Positions 1-8,386 of a DNA stretch of 64,000 bases are shown piece after piece. Positions within the stretch are counted from its first letter, which is position 1, and the number at the start of each line of letters is the position of its first letter. Origin of the DNA: Streptomyces asoensis (GTDB lineage: Bacteria; Actinomycetota; Actinomycetes; Streptomycetales; Streptomycetaceae). Position numbers and translations under genes: made by a program. Location of the stretch: positions 2,285,199-2,349,198 of the forward strand of contig NZ_BNEB01000003.1 in NCBI RefSeq assembly GCF_016860545.1, given 5' to 3'. Under the pieces are notes generated by a model that was not told where the DNA came from, ran no database searches, and saw nothing but the letters and a program-made list of their open reading frames with translations.

Positions 1-228
1 CGGCTGCGCGCGAAGGCGCTGCGCAACTTCTGCGTCGTCATCGCCCACCAGCTGCTCGACCGGCGCCGGTTCGAACGCGGGGTGGCCGTCCGGCTCAAAC
101 AGCTGGCCGCCGAGGCGCTGGGCGCGATGAGCGAGGAGGAACTGAGCGAGGCGGTGGTCGGGATGGGCGAGGAACGCGTCCATGTACTGCGCCGGGTCCG
201 CGGTGGCATGAAGGGTGTGGCGGCATGA
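1..228 (+). CDS. Glycosyltransferase family 2 protein, C-terminal fragment
   Basis: Only the last 75 codons are inside the window; the gene enters from the left. The fragment (KALRNFCVVIAHQLLD near its start, VHVLRRVR near its end) matches, in spacing and residues, the C-terminal tail of the complete GT2 gene at 4502-5515 (KAVRTYCAIMSHHL, AGVLRRVRR). I therefore infer the same kind of glycosyltransferase; the catalytic N-terminal half cannot be seen. Its TGA overlaps the ATG of the polysialyltransferase-like gene by four bases (ATGA), so the two are translationally coupled. The same pair recurs in the opposite orientation at 3117-5515. Confidence 0.7.
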   Translation, partial: RLRAKALRNFCVVIAHQLLDRRRFERGVAVRLKQLAAEALGAMSEEELSEAVVGMGEERVHVLRRVRGGMKGVAA

Positions 229-1574
229 TCCAGATCTTCTGTTCGGCGACCCAGTACGCGGCCGCGACCGTCACCGCTGCCATCCGTGCCGGGCAGTTCG
301 GCCCGCGCGAGGGCGTCCGCCGCGTCCTCGTCGTCAGCAACACCGCCGCCGCGCCGGAGGTCGGTACCCCGCTGGACCGGATGGCGGGCTTCGAGCGGCT
401 GCGGCCCGAGTTCGACCAGGTGTACTCCTGGAACGAGTTCATCTCCCCGCACCACCCGGCCGGCTGGTCGCCGCGCGCCCAGGACCTCGGGCTGTGGGAG
501 AAGGCCGTACGCCTCGCCTGGGACCTGGGCGACGAGCCCGTGGAGATCGCCTGCGAGTCCATCCAGGCCAACCCCTCCCGGGCGATCGCCGACATCTTCG
601 CGGACAGCCCGGTCCACGTCTACGCGGACGGCCTGATGAGCTACGGCCCGACCCGCAACCGCATCCCGCACGGTCTGAGCAGCCGCATCACGCGCGTGCT
701 CCACCTCGACCTCGTCCCCGGGCTGCGTCCGATGCTCCTGTCCGAGTACGGGGTACGGCCCGAGGCGGTACCCCGGGAGGCGATGGTCGACGTCCTCGCG
801 CGGATCGGCGAGTCCGGCGCCGCCCTGCTCGCCGCCCGCCTGCCCGCCGAGCGCCGGGCCACCGCCGTACTCCTCGGCCAGTACCTCTCCGCGATCGACC
901 TGATCAGCCAGGAGGAGGAGGAGCGGCTGCACGTGCGCATGCTGCGGGCGGCGGCGCGCGCGGGCCACCGGGACGTGCTGTTCAAGCCGCACCCCAGCGC
1001 GCCCGCCGTCTACGGCGAGTCCCTGGAGACGGCCGCCGGTGAACTCGGCGTGCGGCTCACGGTGCTCGACGAACCGGTGCTCGCCGAGACGGTGTTCGCC
1101 TTCCTGAAGCCGGAACTCGTCATCGGCTGTTTCTCCACGGCCCTGATGACCGCCGCCGCCTTCTACGGCATCCCCGTCGCCCGCGTCGGCACGGAAGCGC
1201 TCCTGGAGCGCATCACCCCGTACGAGAACAGCAACCGCGTCCCGCTCACCATCATCGACGCCGCGCTGCCCGACGCGGAGGCCGCGGAGCCGGGCGCCGC
1301 CGTCGACCTCATGGGGGCGGCCGGGGAACTGACACCGCTGCTGCGGGCCGTGGGGTACTGCATGCAGTCCCGCAAGCACCACGCCCTGCGGGCGGAGACG
1401 GCGGCCTGGCTCGCCGCGAACCTGACGGGGGAGACCGGCTACCAGCGCTACTTCAAGCGCCGCCGCCTCACCAGCCTCCGCCTCCCGGGCGGCGCCCCCG
1501 TCCGTGCGGAAGCCCTCCGCCGCAACCCGACCCTCCGCCGAGCGGCCCGCCACCTACGCCGAACAACAACCTGA
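225..1574 (+). CDS. Polysialyltransferase-family glycosyltransferase (copy A)
   Basis: This 449-residue protein resembles the bacterial alpha-2,8-polysialyltransferase (POLYST-like) family, inferred to transfer nonulosonic-acid residues in a surface polymer. Visible blocks are VYADGLMSYGPTR (about residues 132-144), KPHPSAP (about 253), GCFSTALMTAA (about 301) and a basic tail YFKRRRL (about 408). There is no signal peptide or membrane segment, so it is probably cytoplasmic. The start is fixed by the ATGA overlap with the upstream GT2 gene. A close paralogue with the same blocks lies at 3117-4502 on the other strand. The family call rests on recognised motifs and on the adjacent CMP-sugar synthetase and NeuB genes; donor and acceptor are unknown. 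Confidence 0.75.
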   Translation: MIQIFCSATQYAAATVTAAIRAGQFGPREGVRRVLVVSNTAAAPEVGTPLDRMAGFERLRPEFDQVYSWNEFISPHHPAGWSPRAQDLGLWEKAVRLAWDLGDEPVEIACESIQANPSRAIADIFADSPVHVYADGLMSYGPTRNRIPHGLSSRITRVLHLDLVPGLRPMLLSEYGVRPEAVPREAMVDVLARIGESGAALLAARLPAERRATAVLLGQYLSAIDLISQEEEERLHVRMLRAAARAGHRDVLFKPHPSAPAVYGESLETAAGELGVRLTVLDEPVLAETVFAFLKPELVIGCFSTALMTAAAFYGIPVARVGTEALLERITPYENSNRVPLTIIDAALPDAEAAEPGAAVDLMGAAGELTPLLRAVGYCMQSRKHHALRAETAAWLAANLTGETGYQRYFKRRRLTSLRLPGGAPVRAEALRRNPTLRRAARHLRRTTT

Positions 1575-1727
1575 CCTCGCGATGCCACCCCGACCCAGGC
1601 CAGGTGCGACCCCGCTTCTTGGGGGCGCGGGGAACTGCGCGACCGGCCACGACGGCGCCGCAGCCGACGACCTACCGACCGCGACCCGGCGGCAGCCCAG
1701 GCCGCGCCCCGCCAAGACCCCCGTGGG

Positions 1728-2906
1728 TCAGCCCGCACCCCCGGCCCGAGCGGCCAGCGCCCTCTTCAGACGCGGCCCCACCGGCCGCTCCACCACCCGG
1801 TGCAGCAGCCAGGCGATACCCAGCACGGCGAGCACCGTGGCCCCGAACGTCACCCACGCGTCCAGCCCCAGCCCCCGGTACAGCACCCGGATGAAGAACC
1901 AGCCCAGATGCTCGTGGATCAGGTAGAAGGGGTACGTCAGGGCCCCGGCCACCGTCAGCCACCGCCAGTTCGCCCGGCTCGTCCAGCCGACGGCCACCGC
2001 GGCGACGGCGACGAAGGCGACCAGCACGATCAGCTGGATGACGTAGGGGCTGCGGTGGAAGGCCCCCTGCGGGCCGGGGTGCCACAGCGCGGTGACGGAG
2101 TAGCGCTGGCCGAGCAGGAAGCTGAAGACCACGATGCCCCACGGCAGCAGGCTGTGGCCGAAGCGGTGGATCAGGTAGAGCGCGAGACCGCCGATGAAGT
2201 ACGGGGCGTGGTCGCGCATGACCAGCTCGTCGGTCAGCGGGTTGTCGGCGACCCGGGCGAAGACGCCGGCCAGCGTCCACAGACAGCAGAACATCACCAC
2301 CCTGCGGTAGGTGACGCCACGCCAGACCACGAACAGCGCGAACAGGGCGTAGAAGCGCACCTCCACCCAGAGCGTCCAGTCCACCCCCAGCACCCTGGGC
2401 ACGCCCATCGGCTGCTGGAGCATGGTCAGGTTGGTGAGGATCTCGTCCGGGCGCAGCGGCCCCGCGACCACCGGCAGGGCGATCCCCGCGGCGGTGACCA
2501 GGACGATCGCCGCCCAGTACGCGGGGTACAGCCGGGCGACCCGGGAGCGGAAGAAGTCGCCGATGCTCCGGCCCCAGCTGCTCATGCAGATCACGAACCC
2601 GCTGATCAGGAAGAAGAACTGCACGCCGAGGCTGCCGTAGGTCGCGAACTGCGACAGCGTCGGGAACCGGAGGGCCGGGGACTGCTGCCAGGACTGGGCG
2701 ACCTCGCCGTTCTTGCCGGCGTAGTGGTAGAAGCAGACCATCAGGGCCGCCAGCAGCCGCAGTCCGTCCAGGGCACGCAGCCGGCCCTCCGTCCGCGGCC
2801 GGACCGGCGCCCGGTCGGGGACCAGGAGGTCCAGCCGCAGTGCCGGTGTCGTCGGTGCCGGTGCGTGGGCCGGCACCGGTGCCGCCGCCTGGTCAGCCGC
2901 GCTCAT
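1728..2906 (-). CDS. Acyltransferase 3 family integral membrane O-acyltransferase
   Basis: This 392-residue polytopic membrane protein carries the family start motif RLRALDGLRLLAALMVCFYH (about residues 42-61). The region further in (FFLISGFVI, then FFRSRVARLYPAYW) is the characteristic arginine and catalytic-histidine region of OafA/YrhL-type acyltransferases. About ten hydrophobic segments follow. These enzymes move acyl (often acetyl) groups onto surface sugars. It is flanked by two GT2/polysialyltransferase pairs, so it probably O-acylates the same nonulosonic-acid polymer. The N-terminal 40 residues are Ala/Pro-rich and cytoplasmic. Its actual substrate cannot be read from the sequence. 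Confidence 0.85.
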   Translation of the reverse strand: MSAADQAAAPVPAHAPAPTTPALRLDLLVPDRAPVRPRTEGRLRALDGLRLLAALMVCFYHYAGKNGEVAQSWQQSPALRFPTLSQFATYGSLGVQFFFLISGFVICMSSWGRSIGDFFRSRVARLYPAYWAAIVLVTAAGIALPVVAGPLRPDEILTNLTMLQQPMGVPRVLGVDWTLWVEVRFYALFALFVVWRGVTYRRVVMFCCLWTLAGVFARVADNPLTDELVMRDHAPYFIGGLALYLIHRFGHSLLPWGIVVFSFLLGQRYSVTALWHPGPQGAFHRSPYVIQLIVLVAFVAVAAVAVGWTSRANWRWLTVAGALTYPFYLIHEHLGWFFIRVLYRGLGLDAWVTFGATVLAVLGIAWLLHRVVERPVGPRLKRALAARAGGAG

Positions 2907-3116
2907 CCTGGGCCCCTCCGTGGGAGTCGTCGAGTCGTGGACGGTCGTCGCGTCGCGGGGCCGGGCAAGCTGCCCCGCCGTGGGGGACGGCCCCGCCGTA
3001 CGGGACCGCCCCGCCCCCGCGTCGACTGGACGCTAGGCAGCTTCGACGTGGGCGGGATGAGTGACGGCTGACCCGGGGACGGCACGGGAATGACGATCCG
3101 ATGAACTGCTGCCCCG

Positions 3117-4502
3117 TTATGTCCTGTTCCCGCCCGGCGCCCGCTTCAGGGCCCGCGCCCGCCGGGCGAGCCGGCGGACGGTCGCGTTGCGCGGGAGGAA
3201 GGCGAGCTGGTTCGGTACGGCACCGGGCAGGGCCAGCGCCGCCAGCCGCCGGCGCTTGAAGTAGCGCCAGGTGTGCGGGTCGAGGCGGGTGGAGAGGTAC
3301 CGCTCCGCGTCCTCCCGCAGTCCCGGGTAGATCTTGGGCTGCATCGCGTAGCCCACCGCCGTCAGGAGCGCGGACAGTTCCGCCACCCGCTCCGGCGGCG
3401 GCACCGTCCACGCCCGCACCGCCGCCCCGTCCGCCAGGTCCGGAAGCAGCGCGTCGACGATGGTGAGAGGCACCCGGTTGCTGTTCTGGTAGGGCGCGAG
3501 CCGGGACAGCACGATGCCGGTGCCGGTCCGGGCGACGGGCAGACCGTACAGGCCGGCGGCCGTGAGCAGCGCGGTGGAGAAGCAGCCGACGACGAGGGCG
3601 GGCCGCAGCCGCTGGTAGACCACCTCGGCGAGCACGGGCCGTTCGAGCACGTGGAGTTCGGCGCCCAGCTCCCGCGCCTCGTCCTCCAGGAGCCGCGTCC
3701 AGCGGGCGGGCGCCACGGGGTGCGGTTTGAAGACGAGGCTGCGGTGCCCGAGCGCCACGGCGCCGCGCACCATGTCCACGTGCAGCGCCTCCTCCTCGGC
3801 GTCGCCGAGGATGCCGAGCGCCGAGAGGTACTGCCCGAGGAGCAGCGCGGGCCGCTCCCCGGGGACCGCCGGCCCGCTCTCGTCGGCGGCGAGTTCGTTC
3901 AGCACCTTCAGGAAGGCCTCGGACGGCACCAGTACCGGGGGTACGCCGAACTCGGAGAGCAGGACGGGGGTCAGGCCCGGGACCAGATCGAGGTGCAGCA
4001 GCCGGCCGACGCGGGTGCCGACCAGCGGATCGATCCTGTCGCGGGTGGGGCCGTAGCTCATCAGGCCGTCGGCGTAGACGTCGACGGGCGCGCCGGTGAA
4101 CAGCTGGCACAGGGCCAGGGCCGGGTTCACCTGGATGGACTCCACGGCGAGGTGCACCTCGTCGTCCTCCAGGTCCCACAGCAGCCGGACGTACCGCTCC
4201 CACAGGGGGACGTCGTCCCCGCGCGGGCCCCAGGCGCCCGGGTGGAAGGGGGAGACGGTCTCGTTCCAGGACAGGACCTCGTCGAAGCGCTCACGGATCC
4301 GGGCGAAGCCCGGCATGGTGTCGACGGACGGGGCGGTCTCCGGATTGACCGCGTTGTTGCTGACGAGCAGCAGCCGGCGGTCGGTCGGTCCGAAGAGCCC
4401 GGCGTCGAGGGCCGCGGCCAGCGTCGCGGCGCCGTACAGGGTGGAGACGCAGAAGATCCGGGTGGTGCGCCGTACGGTGGCGCCTTGGGTCGTGCCGGGC
4501 AT
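3117..4502 (-). CDS. Polysialyltransferase-family glycosyltransferase (copy B)
   Basis: This 461-residue paralogue of copy A shares the blocks VYADGLMSYGPTRDR (about residues 140-154), KPHPVAP (about 260), GCFSTALLTAA (about 304) and YFKRRRL near the end. The ATG is chosen because it overlaps the stop of the upstream GT2 gene (TGATG), so the two genes are translationally coupled. The predicted role is transfer of nonulosonic-acid residues onto a cell-wall glycan. Two divergent copies could act on alternating linkages or different acceptors; that is inference. The acyltransferase gene follows downstream on the same strand after about 210 bp with no gene. Confidence 0.78.
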   Translation of the reverse strand: MPGTTQGATVRRTTRIFCVSTLYGAATLAAALDAGLFGPTDRRLLLVSNNAVNPETAPSVDTMPGFARIRERFDEVLSWNETVSPFHPGAWGPRGDDVPLWERYVRLLWDLEDDEVHLAVESIQVNPALALCQLFTGAPVDVYADGLMSYGPTRDRIDPLVGTRVGRLLHLDLVPGLTPVLLSEFGVPPVLVPSEAFLKVLNELAADESGPAVPGERPALLLGQYLSALGILGDAEEEALHVDMVRGAVALGHRSLVFKPHPVAPARWTRLLEDEARELGAELHVLERPVLAEVVYQRLRPALVVGCFSTALLTAAGLYGLPVARTGTGIVLSRLAPYQNSNRVPLTIVDALLPDLADGAAVRAWTVPPPERVAELSALLTAVGYAMQPKIYPGLREDAERYLSTRLDPHTWRYFKRRRLAALALPGAVPNQLAFLPRNATVRRLARRARALKRAPGGNRT

Positions 4503-5515
4503 CAGACGGCCACCGTCCGCGCCGGGGCCGTGCCCGCCGGACCGGCCCCGCGCGCCGTCACCGGCCTGCGACGCACCCGCCGCAGCACTCCCGCCCGCTG
4601 CGCGTCCATCGTGTCCATGACCTCCGCGAGCACGTCCTGCGGCATCCTCCGCAGGGCTGCGGCGCACAGGGAGCGCAGTCTGCGGGCCACGGCGGGTTCG
4701 AACCGTTCGATCGAGCCGAGGTGATGGCTCATGATCGCGCAGTAGGTGCGCACCGCCTTGGGCAGCAGCCGTGCGCCCTCGGGGTCGGCCGCCGTCTCCG
4801 CGAGCACCTGGTCGAAGGCGCGGATGAAGTCCAGTTGCCGCACGTCGCCGATCTGGGTGAGCGAGGAGGCCACACCGCGCCGGTAGTAGACGCCCAGCAG
4901 TCCGGTGACGGCGAAGGTCTCCGCCTCCCGGTGGAGCCTCCAGATCCAGGGCCGGTCCTCCGCGGTGCGCAGCCCGTCGGTGAAGTGCAGCAGTCCGCGG
5001 TCGGCCAGCCGGCGGTGGTAGACACCGGCCCAGGCGTAGGCGTAGTCCACGGAGGTGGACCGGTCGGCGGGCAGGATGGCCTCGCGCGGGTCCATCACCA
5101 CCCCGCGCCGGCCGTGCGGGACGCGGTGAATGCTGCGGGCCCGCCCGGTGCACTGCACATGGTCGGTGCGGACGAAGTCGCAGTCGAGTTCCTCGATGAC
5201 GTCGAGAAGCCGGGGAAAATACCCGGGAGCGAGCCAGTCATCGCCGTCCAGGAAAGTCAGATAATCGCCACGCGCGGTGTCGATTCCGGTGTTTCTCGCG
5301 GTCGCGAGTCCCGCGTTCCTCTCATGTCTGACCACCACCGCGCCCGGCAGTTCACGCTCGGCACGGGCGAGGATGTCCGAGGTGGCGTCGGTCGAACAGT
5401 CGTCGACCAGGACGAACTCGAAATCCTCACGGGTGTTCGCACGCAGGCTCGCAAGGGTGTCAGGCGCGTATTGCTGGACATTGAAGAACGGCACGATCAC
5501 GGAAAGCTTGGGCAC
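4502..5515 (-). CDS. Glycosyltransferase family 2 protein
   Basis: This 337-residue GT-A fold glycosyltransferase has the standard N-terminus (LSVIVPFFNV), the nucleotide-binding stretch VLVDDCSTD (about residues 36-44) and a DXD-type metal motif FLDGDDW (about 88-94). The variable C-terminal part resembles teichoic-acid/capsule GT2 enzymes. The GTG at 5515 is the nearest start to the conserved VPKLSVIVP beginning; longer in-frame extensions run into non-homologous promoter DNA. It is cotranscribed with copy B of the polysialyltransferase-like gene. Its C-terminal third matches the fragment at 1-228, so the two-gene unit is duplicated. Confidence 0.85.
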   Translation of the reverse strand: MPKLSVIVPFFNVQQYAPDTLASLRANTREDFEFVLVDDCSTDATSDILARAERELPGAVVVRHERNAGLATARNTGIDTARGDYLTFLDGDDWLAPGYFPRLLDVIEELDCDFVRTDHVQCTGRARSIHRVPHGRRGVVMDPREAILPADRSTSVDYAYAWAGVYHRRLADRGLLHFTDGLRTAEDRPWIWRLHREAETFAVTGLLGVYYRRGVASSLTQIGDVRQLDFIRAFDQVLAETAADPEGARLLPKAVRTYCAIMSHHLGSIERFEPAVARRLRSLCAAALRRMPQDVLAEVMDTMDAQRAGVLRRVRRRPVTARGAGPAGTAPARTVAV

Positions 5516-5700
5516 CCGGGAAACCCTAGGGGCACCCCCGGCAGCGGAACTTTCCGGTGCGGATACGGGGGGTGAACTCGATGTGTCGGAATGGTGCACC
5601 CCCCGCACATTTACGTAATTCGCGGGCCGGTTGGGCGTCCGGTGGCCCGCTGTTAACTTTTTGTTGAGGGGTGATTGGGCAAAGCCTGGCTTTCGCTTTC

Positions 5701-5706
5701 TAGCGT
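5701..5706 (+). promoter_or_regulatory. Leaderless -10 element for the gene at 5714
   Basis: TAGCGT is followed by 7 bases and then GTG. No Shine-Dalgarno sequence precedes that GTG, which fits a leaderless transcript starting at or near the start codon. The surrounding divergent region is noticeably more AT-rich than its flanks. Confidence 0.5.
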
Positions 5707-5713
5707 CCTGTCC

Positions 5714-7099
5714 GTGCCAGCAAGTACTGCCAACCCCCCACGGATCGCCGTCCTCGCGGACTCCGACACCCGGTGGAAGTGGGGTGCGCTCACCGCCCGG
5801 CGGATCGCGCCCTCCACCGGAGCCGGAGCCGATGCCGGAGCCGGGAGCGGGACGGGAGCCGCCCCCGTCCTGGACGGATTCCTGCTGCGCGGCCGCGCCA
5901 CCCCCACCCCGCGCCAACTGGCCGAGGTCGGCGTGGAAGCCGACTCGCTGCGCGAGGTGACCGCCCCGGAGTTCCTGCGTGCCATGGCGCGGACCTCGTA
6001 CGACGTCCTGGTCCTCGCGCTGGTCGGCGGCGGCGTCCAGGCGCTCCTGCACGGCCTGAAGCGGGTCTGGGAGGGCCGGACCGAGCGTCCCGTCGTCGTC
6101 ACCGGCTATGTCGGCGTCGTCTACGAGAAGCTCGCCGACGGCCTGCTGCTGCGGCACGGCGCCGACCTCGTCCTCGCCAACTCCCGCCAGGACGCCGAGC
6201 GTTTCCGCGCCGTGTACGAGGGGGTCGGCGCCGACGCCTCGTCGGTGACCGAGGTGGCCCTGCCCTTCCTCGGCGGCGCCCCGTACGCGGGGGAGCCCGA
6301 GGCGGGAGGAGGACGGCCCTACACCGTCGTCTTCGCCGCGCAGCCCTCCGTGCCGGACAACCGCCGGGACCGGGCGTACCTGCTCGACCGGCTGGTGCGC
6401 CACGCGCGTCTGCACCCCGGGCGCGAGGTCCTGCTGAAGCTCCGCTCCAAGCCGGGCGAACACACCACCCACATCGAGGAACTGCCCTACCAGAAACTGG
6501 CGCAGCGGCTCGATCCGCCGCCCAACTTCCGTCTGGTGTACGGGAACATGGGCGAGGTCCTGGACCGCACCGACCTCATGGTCACGGTGAGTTCGACGGC
6601 CGCCCTGGAGTCCCTGCACCGCCGTATCCCCACCGTCGTGCTGACCGACCTAGGGGTGCGCGAGGCGCTCGGCAACCACCACTTCGTCGGTTCCGGCTGC
6701 CTCGCCTCGTGGGACCGGCTGGACGCCGGGCACCGGCCCGTCCCCGACGAGGAGTGGGTGACCCGCCAGGGCGTCGCCGCGGGCGGGACGCCCTCCGGCG
6801 GCGCCGCCTACGCGACGGCCTTCGACACGGCCCGGGAGCGGATCACCGCGCTGCTCGGCCTCCCCGGCGGACTGCCGCCCCTGGACCCGTACTACACGCC
6901 CGCGACCGCGCCCGGCTATCTGCCCGGCGTCCTCGCCCGCCACCACCTCGCCCCCGACGGCAGCCCGCTGCCGGGGGGACCGGCCGCCGACCGCGCGCCG
7001 GGCCCGGTCCGGCAGATCGTGCGCCGGGCGGCGCGCGGCGCCTACCGCCACGGGGTGCAGCGGGTGGCGCCGGTCATCCGGCGGATGGGGGAGCTGTGA
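5714..7099 (+). CDS. Putative glycosyltransferase (DUF6716-like)
   Basis: This 461-residue protein begins IAVLADSDTRWKWG and has a GT-B-like layout: a Rossmann-like first half, then KLRSKPGEHTTH (about residues 243-254) and a TVSSTAALESLHRRIPTVVLTD stretch that resembles the donor-binding region of capsule and polysialic-acid transferases. I recognise it as the family annotated DUF6716 putative glycosyltransferase in streptomycetes. The GTG is preferred over an upstream TTG (5675) because of the leaderless -10. It starts the rightward run CMP-sugar synthetase, NeuB, sialyltransferase-like. Donor and acceptor are unknown. Confidence 0.65.
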   Translation: MPASTANPPRIAVLADSDTRWKWGALTARRIAPSTGAGADAGAGSGTGAAPVLDGFLLRGRATPTPRQLAEVGVEADSLREVTAPEFLRAMARTSYDVLVLALVGGGVQALLHGLKRVWEGRTERPVVVTGYVGVVYEKLADGLLLRHGADLVLANSRQDAERFRAVYEGVGADASSVTEVALPFLGGAPYAGEPEAGGGRPYTVVFAAQPSVPDNRRDRAYLLDRLVRHARLHPGREVLLKLRSKPGEHTTHIEELPYQKLAQRLDPPPNFRLVYGNMGEVLDRTDLMVTVSSTAALESLHRRIPTVVLTDLGVREALGNHHFVGSGCLASWDRLDAGHRPVPDEEWVTRQGVAAGGTPSGGAAYATAFDTARERITALLGLPGGLPPLDPYYTPATAPGYLPGVLARHHLAPDGSPLPGGPAADRAPGPVRQIVRRAARGAYRHGVQRVAPVIRRMGEL

Positions 7100-7119
7100 C
7101 CCTTCGAGGAGAGAAGCCC

Positions 7120-8373
7120 ATGTCCGACTCACCAGCCGGGACACGCCGGGTGCTCGCCGTGATCCCCGCGCGCGGCGGCTCCAAGGGCGTCCCCGCCAAG
7201 AACCTCGCCCCGGTCGGCGGCGTACCGCTCGTCGCCCGCGCGGTCCGCGAGTGCCGGGCCACCCGGCTCGTCACCGACGTCGTCGTCTCGACCGACGACC
7301 ACGCCATCGCGGCGGCGGCGCGCGAGGCGGGCGCGGAGGTCGTGCTGCGGCCGGCCGCCATCGCCGGCGACACCGCCACCTCCGAGGCCGCCGTCCTGCA
7401 CGCCCTGGACGCCCACGAGGCGCTGCGCGGCGCCCCTGTGGACGTCGTCCTGCTCGTCCAGTGCACCAGCCCCTTCCTCGTCCGCGAGGACGTGGACGGG
7501 GTCGCCGCAGCCGTCGCCGAACAGGGCGCGGACACGGCCGTCACGGTCGCCCCCTTCCACGGCTTCGTCTGGCGCCACTCGGAGGAGACCGCCGAGGGCG
7601 GCTTCGGCGTCAACCACGACAAGTCGCACCGCCCCCGCCGCCAGGACCGCCCCCAGGACCTGCTGGAGACCGGCGCCGCCTACGCCATGGACGCCGCCGG
7701 GTTCCGCAAGCACCGGCACCGCTTCTTCGGCCGCACCGAACTCGTGCGCACCGACCCCGCCCGCGTACTGGAGATCGACGACCCGCACGACCTGGCACGG
7801 GCCCGCGCCCTCGCGCCCGTCTTCGACGCCGACCTCCCCCACTCCCGGTTCCGCCCGGGCGGCGCGTCCGCCCGCGGCTACCTCCCCACCGCCGACGACA
7901 TCGACGCCGTCGTCCTCGACTTCGACGGCACCCAGACCGACGACCGGGTGCTGATCGACTCCGACGGGCGGGAGTTCGTCTCCGTCCACCGCGGCGACGG
8001 CCTCGGCATCGCCGCCCTGCGCAGGTCGGGCCTGCGGATGCTGATCCTGTCGACCGAACAGAACCCCGTCGTCGCCGCCCGGGCCCGCAAGCTCCGGCTC
8101 CCCGTCCTGCACGGCATCGACCGCAAGGACCTCGCGCTCAAGCAGTGGTGCGAGGAACAGGGCGTCGCCCCGGAGCGCGTGCTCTACGTCGGCAACGACG
8201 TCAACGACCTGCCCTGCTTCGCCCTCGTCGGCTGGCCCGTGGCGGTCGCCGGCGCCCATGACGTCGTACGCGGCGCCGCCCGCGCCGTCACCACCGTCCC
8301 CGGTGGCTCCGGCGCGATCCGGGAGATCGCCGGCTGGATCCTCGGCCCCTCCCTCGACACCCTCCCCGAGTAA
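7120..8373 (+). CDS. CMP-nonulosonate synthetase fused to a KdsC-like HAD phosphatase domain
   Basis: This 417-residue two-domain protein has at its N-terminus the CMP-sialic acid synthetase motif IPARGGSKGVPAKN (about residues 13-26), with QCTSPF and a GAAYAMD region following; it activates a nonulosonic acid with CTP. The C-terminus (about residue 262 onward) carries the HAD nucleophile motif DFDGTQTDD, ILSTEQN, the lysine helix DRKDLALKQW and GNDVNDLPCF, like KDO-8-P or acylneuraminate-9-P phosphatases. The order resembles vertebrate CMAS. I infer a bifunctional enzyme that dephosphorylates a 9-phosphate intermediate and activates the product. SD GAGGAGAG ends 6 bases before the ATG. Confidence 0.88.
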   Translation: MSDSPAGTRRVLAVIPARGGSKGVPAKNLAPVGGVPLVARAVRECRATRLVTDVVVSTDDHAIAAAAREAGAEVVLRPAAIAGDTATSEAAVLHALDAHEALRGAPVDVVLLVQCTSPFLVREDVDGVAAAVAEQGADTAVTVAPFHGFVWRHSEETAEGGFGVNHDKSHRPRRQDRPQDLLETGAAYAMDAAGFRKHRHRFFGRTELVRTDPARVLEIDDPHDLARARALAPVFDADLPHSRFRPGGASARGYLPTADDIDAVVLDFDGTQTDDRVLIDSDGREFVSVHRGDGLGIAALRRSGLRMLILSTEQNPVVAARARKLRLPVLHGIDRKDLALKQWCEEQGVAPERVLYVGNDVNDLPCFALVGWPVAVAGAHDVVRGAARAVTTVPGGSGAIREIAGWILGPSLDTLPE

Positions 8374-8386
8374 GGAACGTTCCGCC

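Noticed and set aside
1575..1727. Reading frames of 140 and 96 codons after copy A of the polysialyltransferase gene.
   Set aside because: Pro/Arg-rich translations overlapping the acyltransferase gene in antisense; no start context or homology.
3273..4724. A long plus-strand reading frame of 483 codons opposite the copy B polysialyltransferase gene.
   Set aside because: It is a GC-skew shadow: Arg/Gln/Gly-rich composition, no recognisable motifs, and antisense to two well-supported minus-strand genes.
5675..5713. TTG 5675 as the start of the DUF6716-like gene.
   Set aside because: The GAGGGG upstream is only 3 bases away, whereas GTG 5714 has a correctly spaced leaderless -10.
5516..6619. 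Long in-frame upstream extension of the GT2 gene (705 codons in total).
   Set aside because: The added part is antisense to the DUF6716-like gene and low-complexity; the conserved protein begins at GTG 5515.
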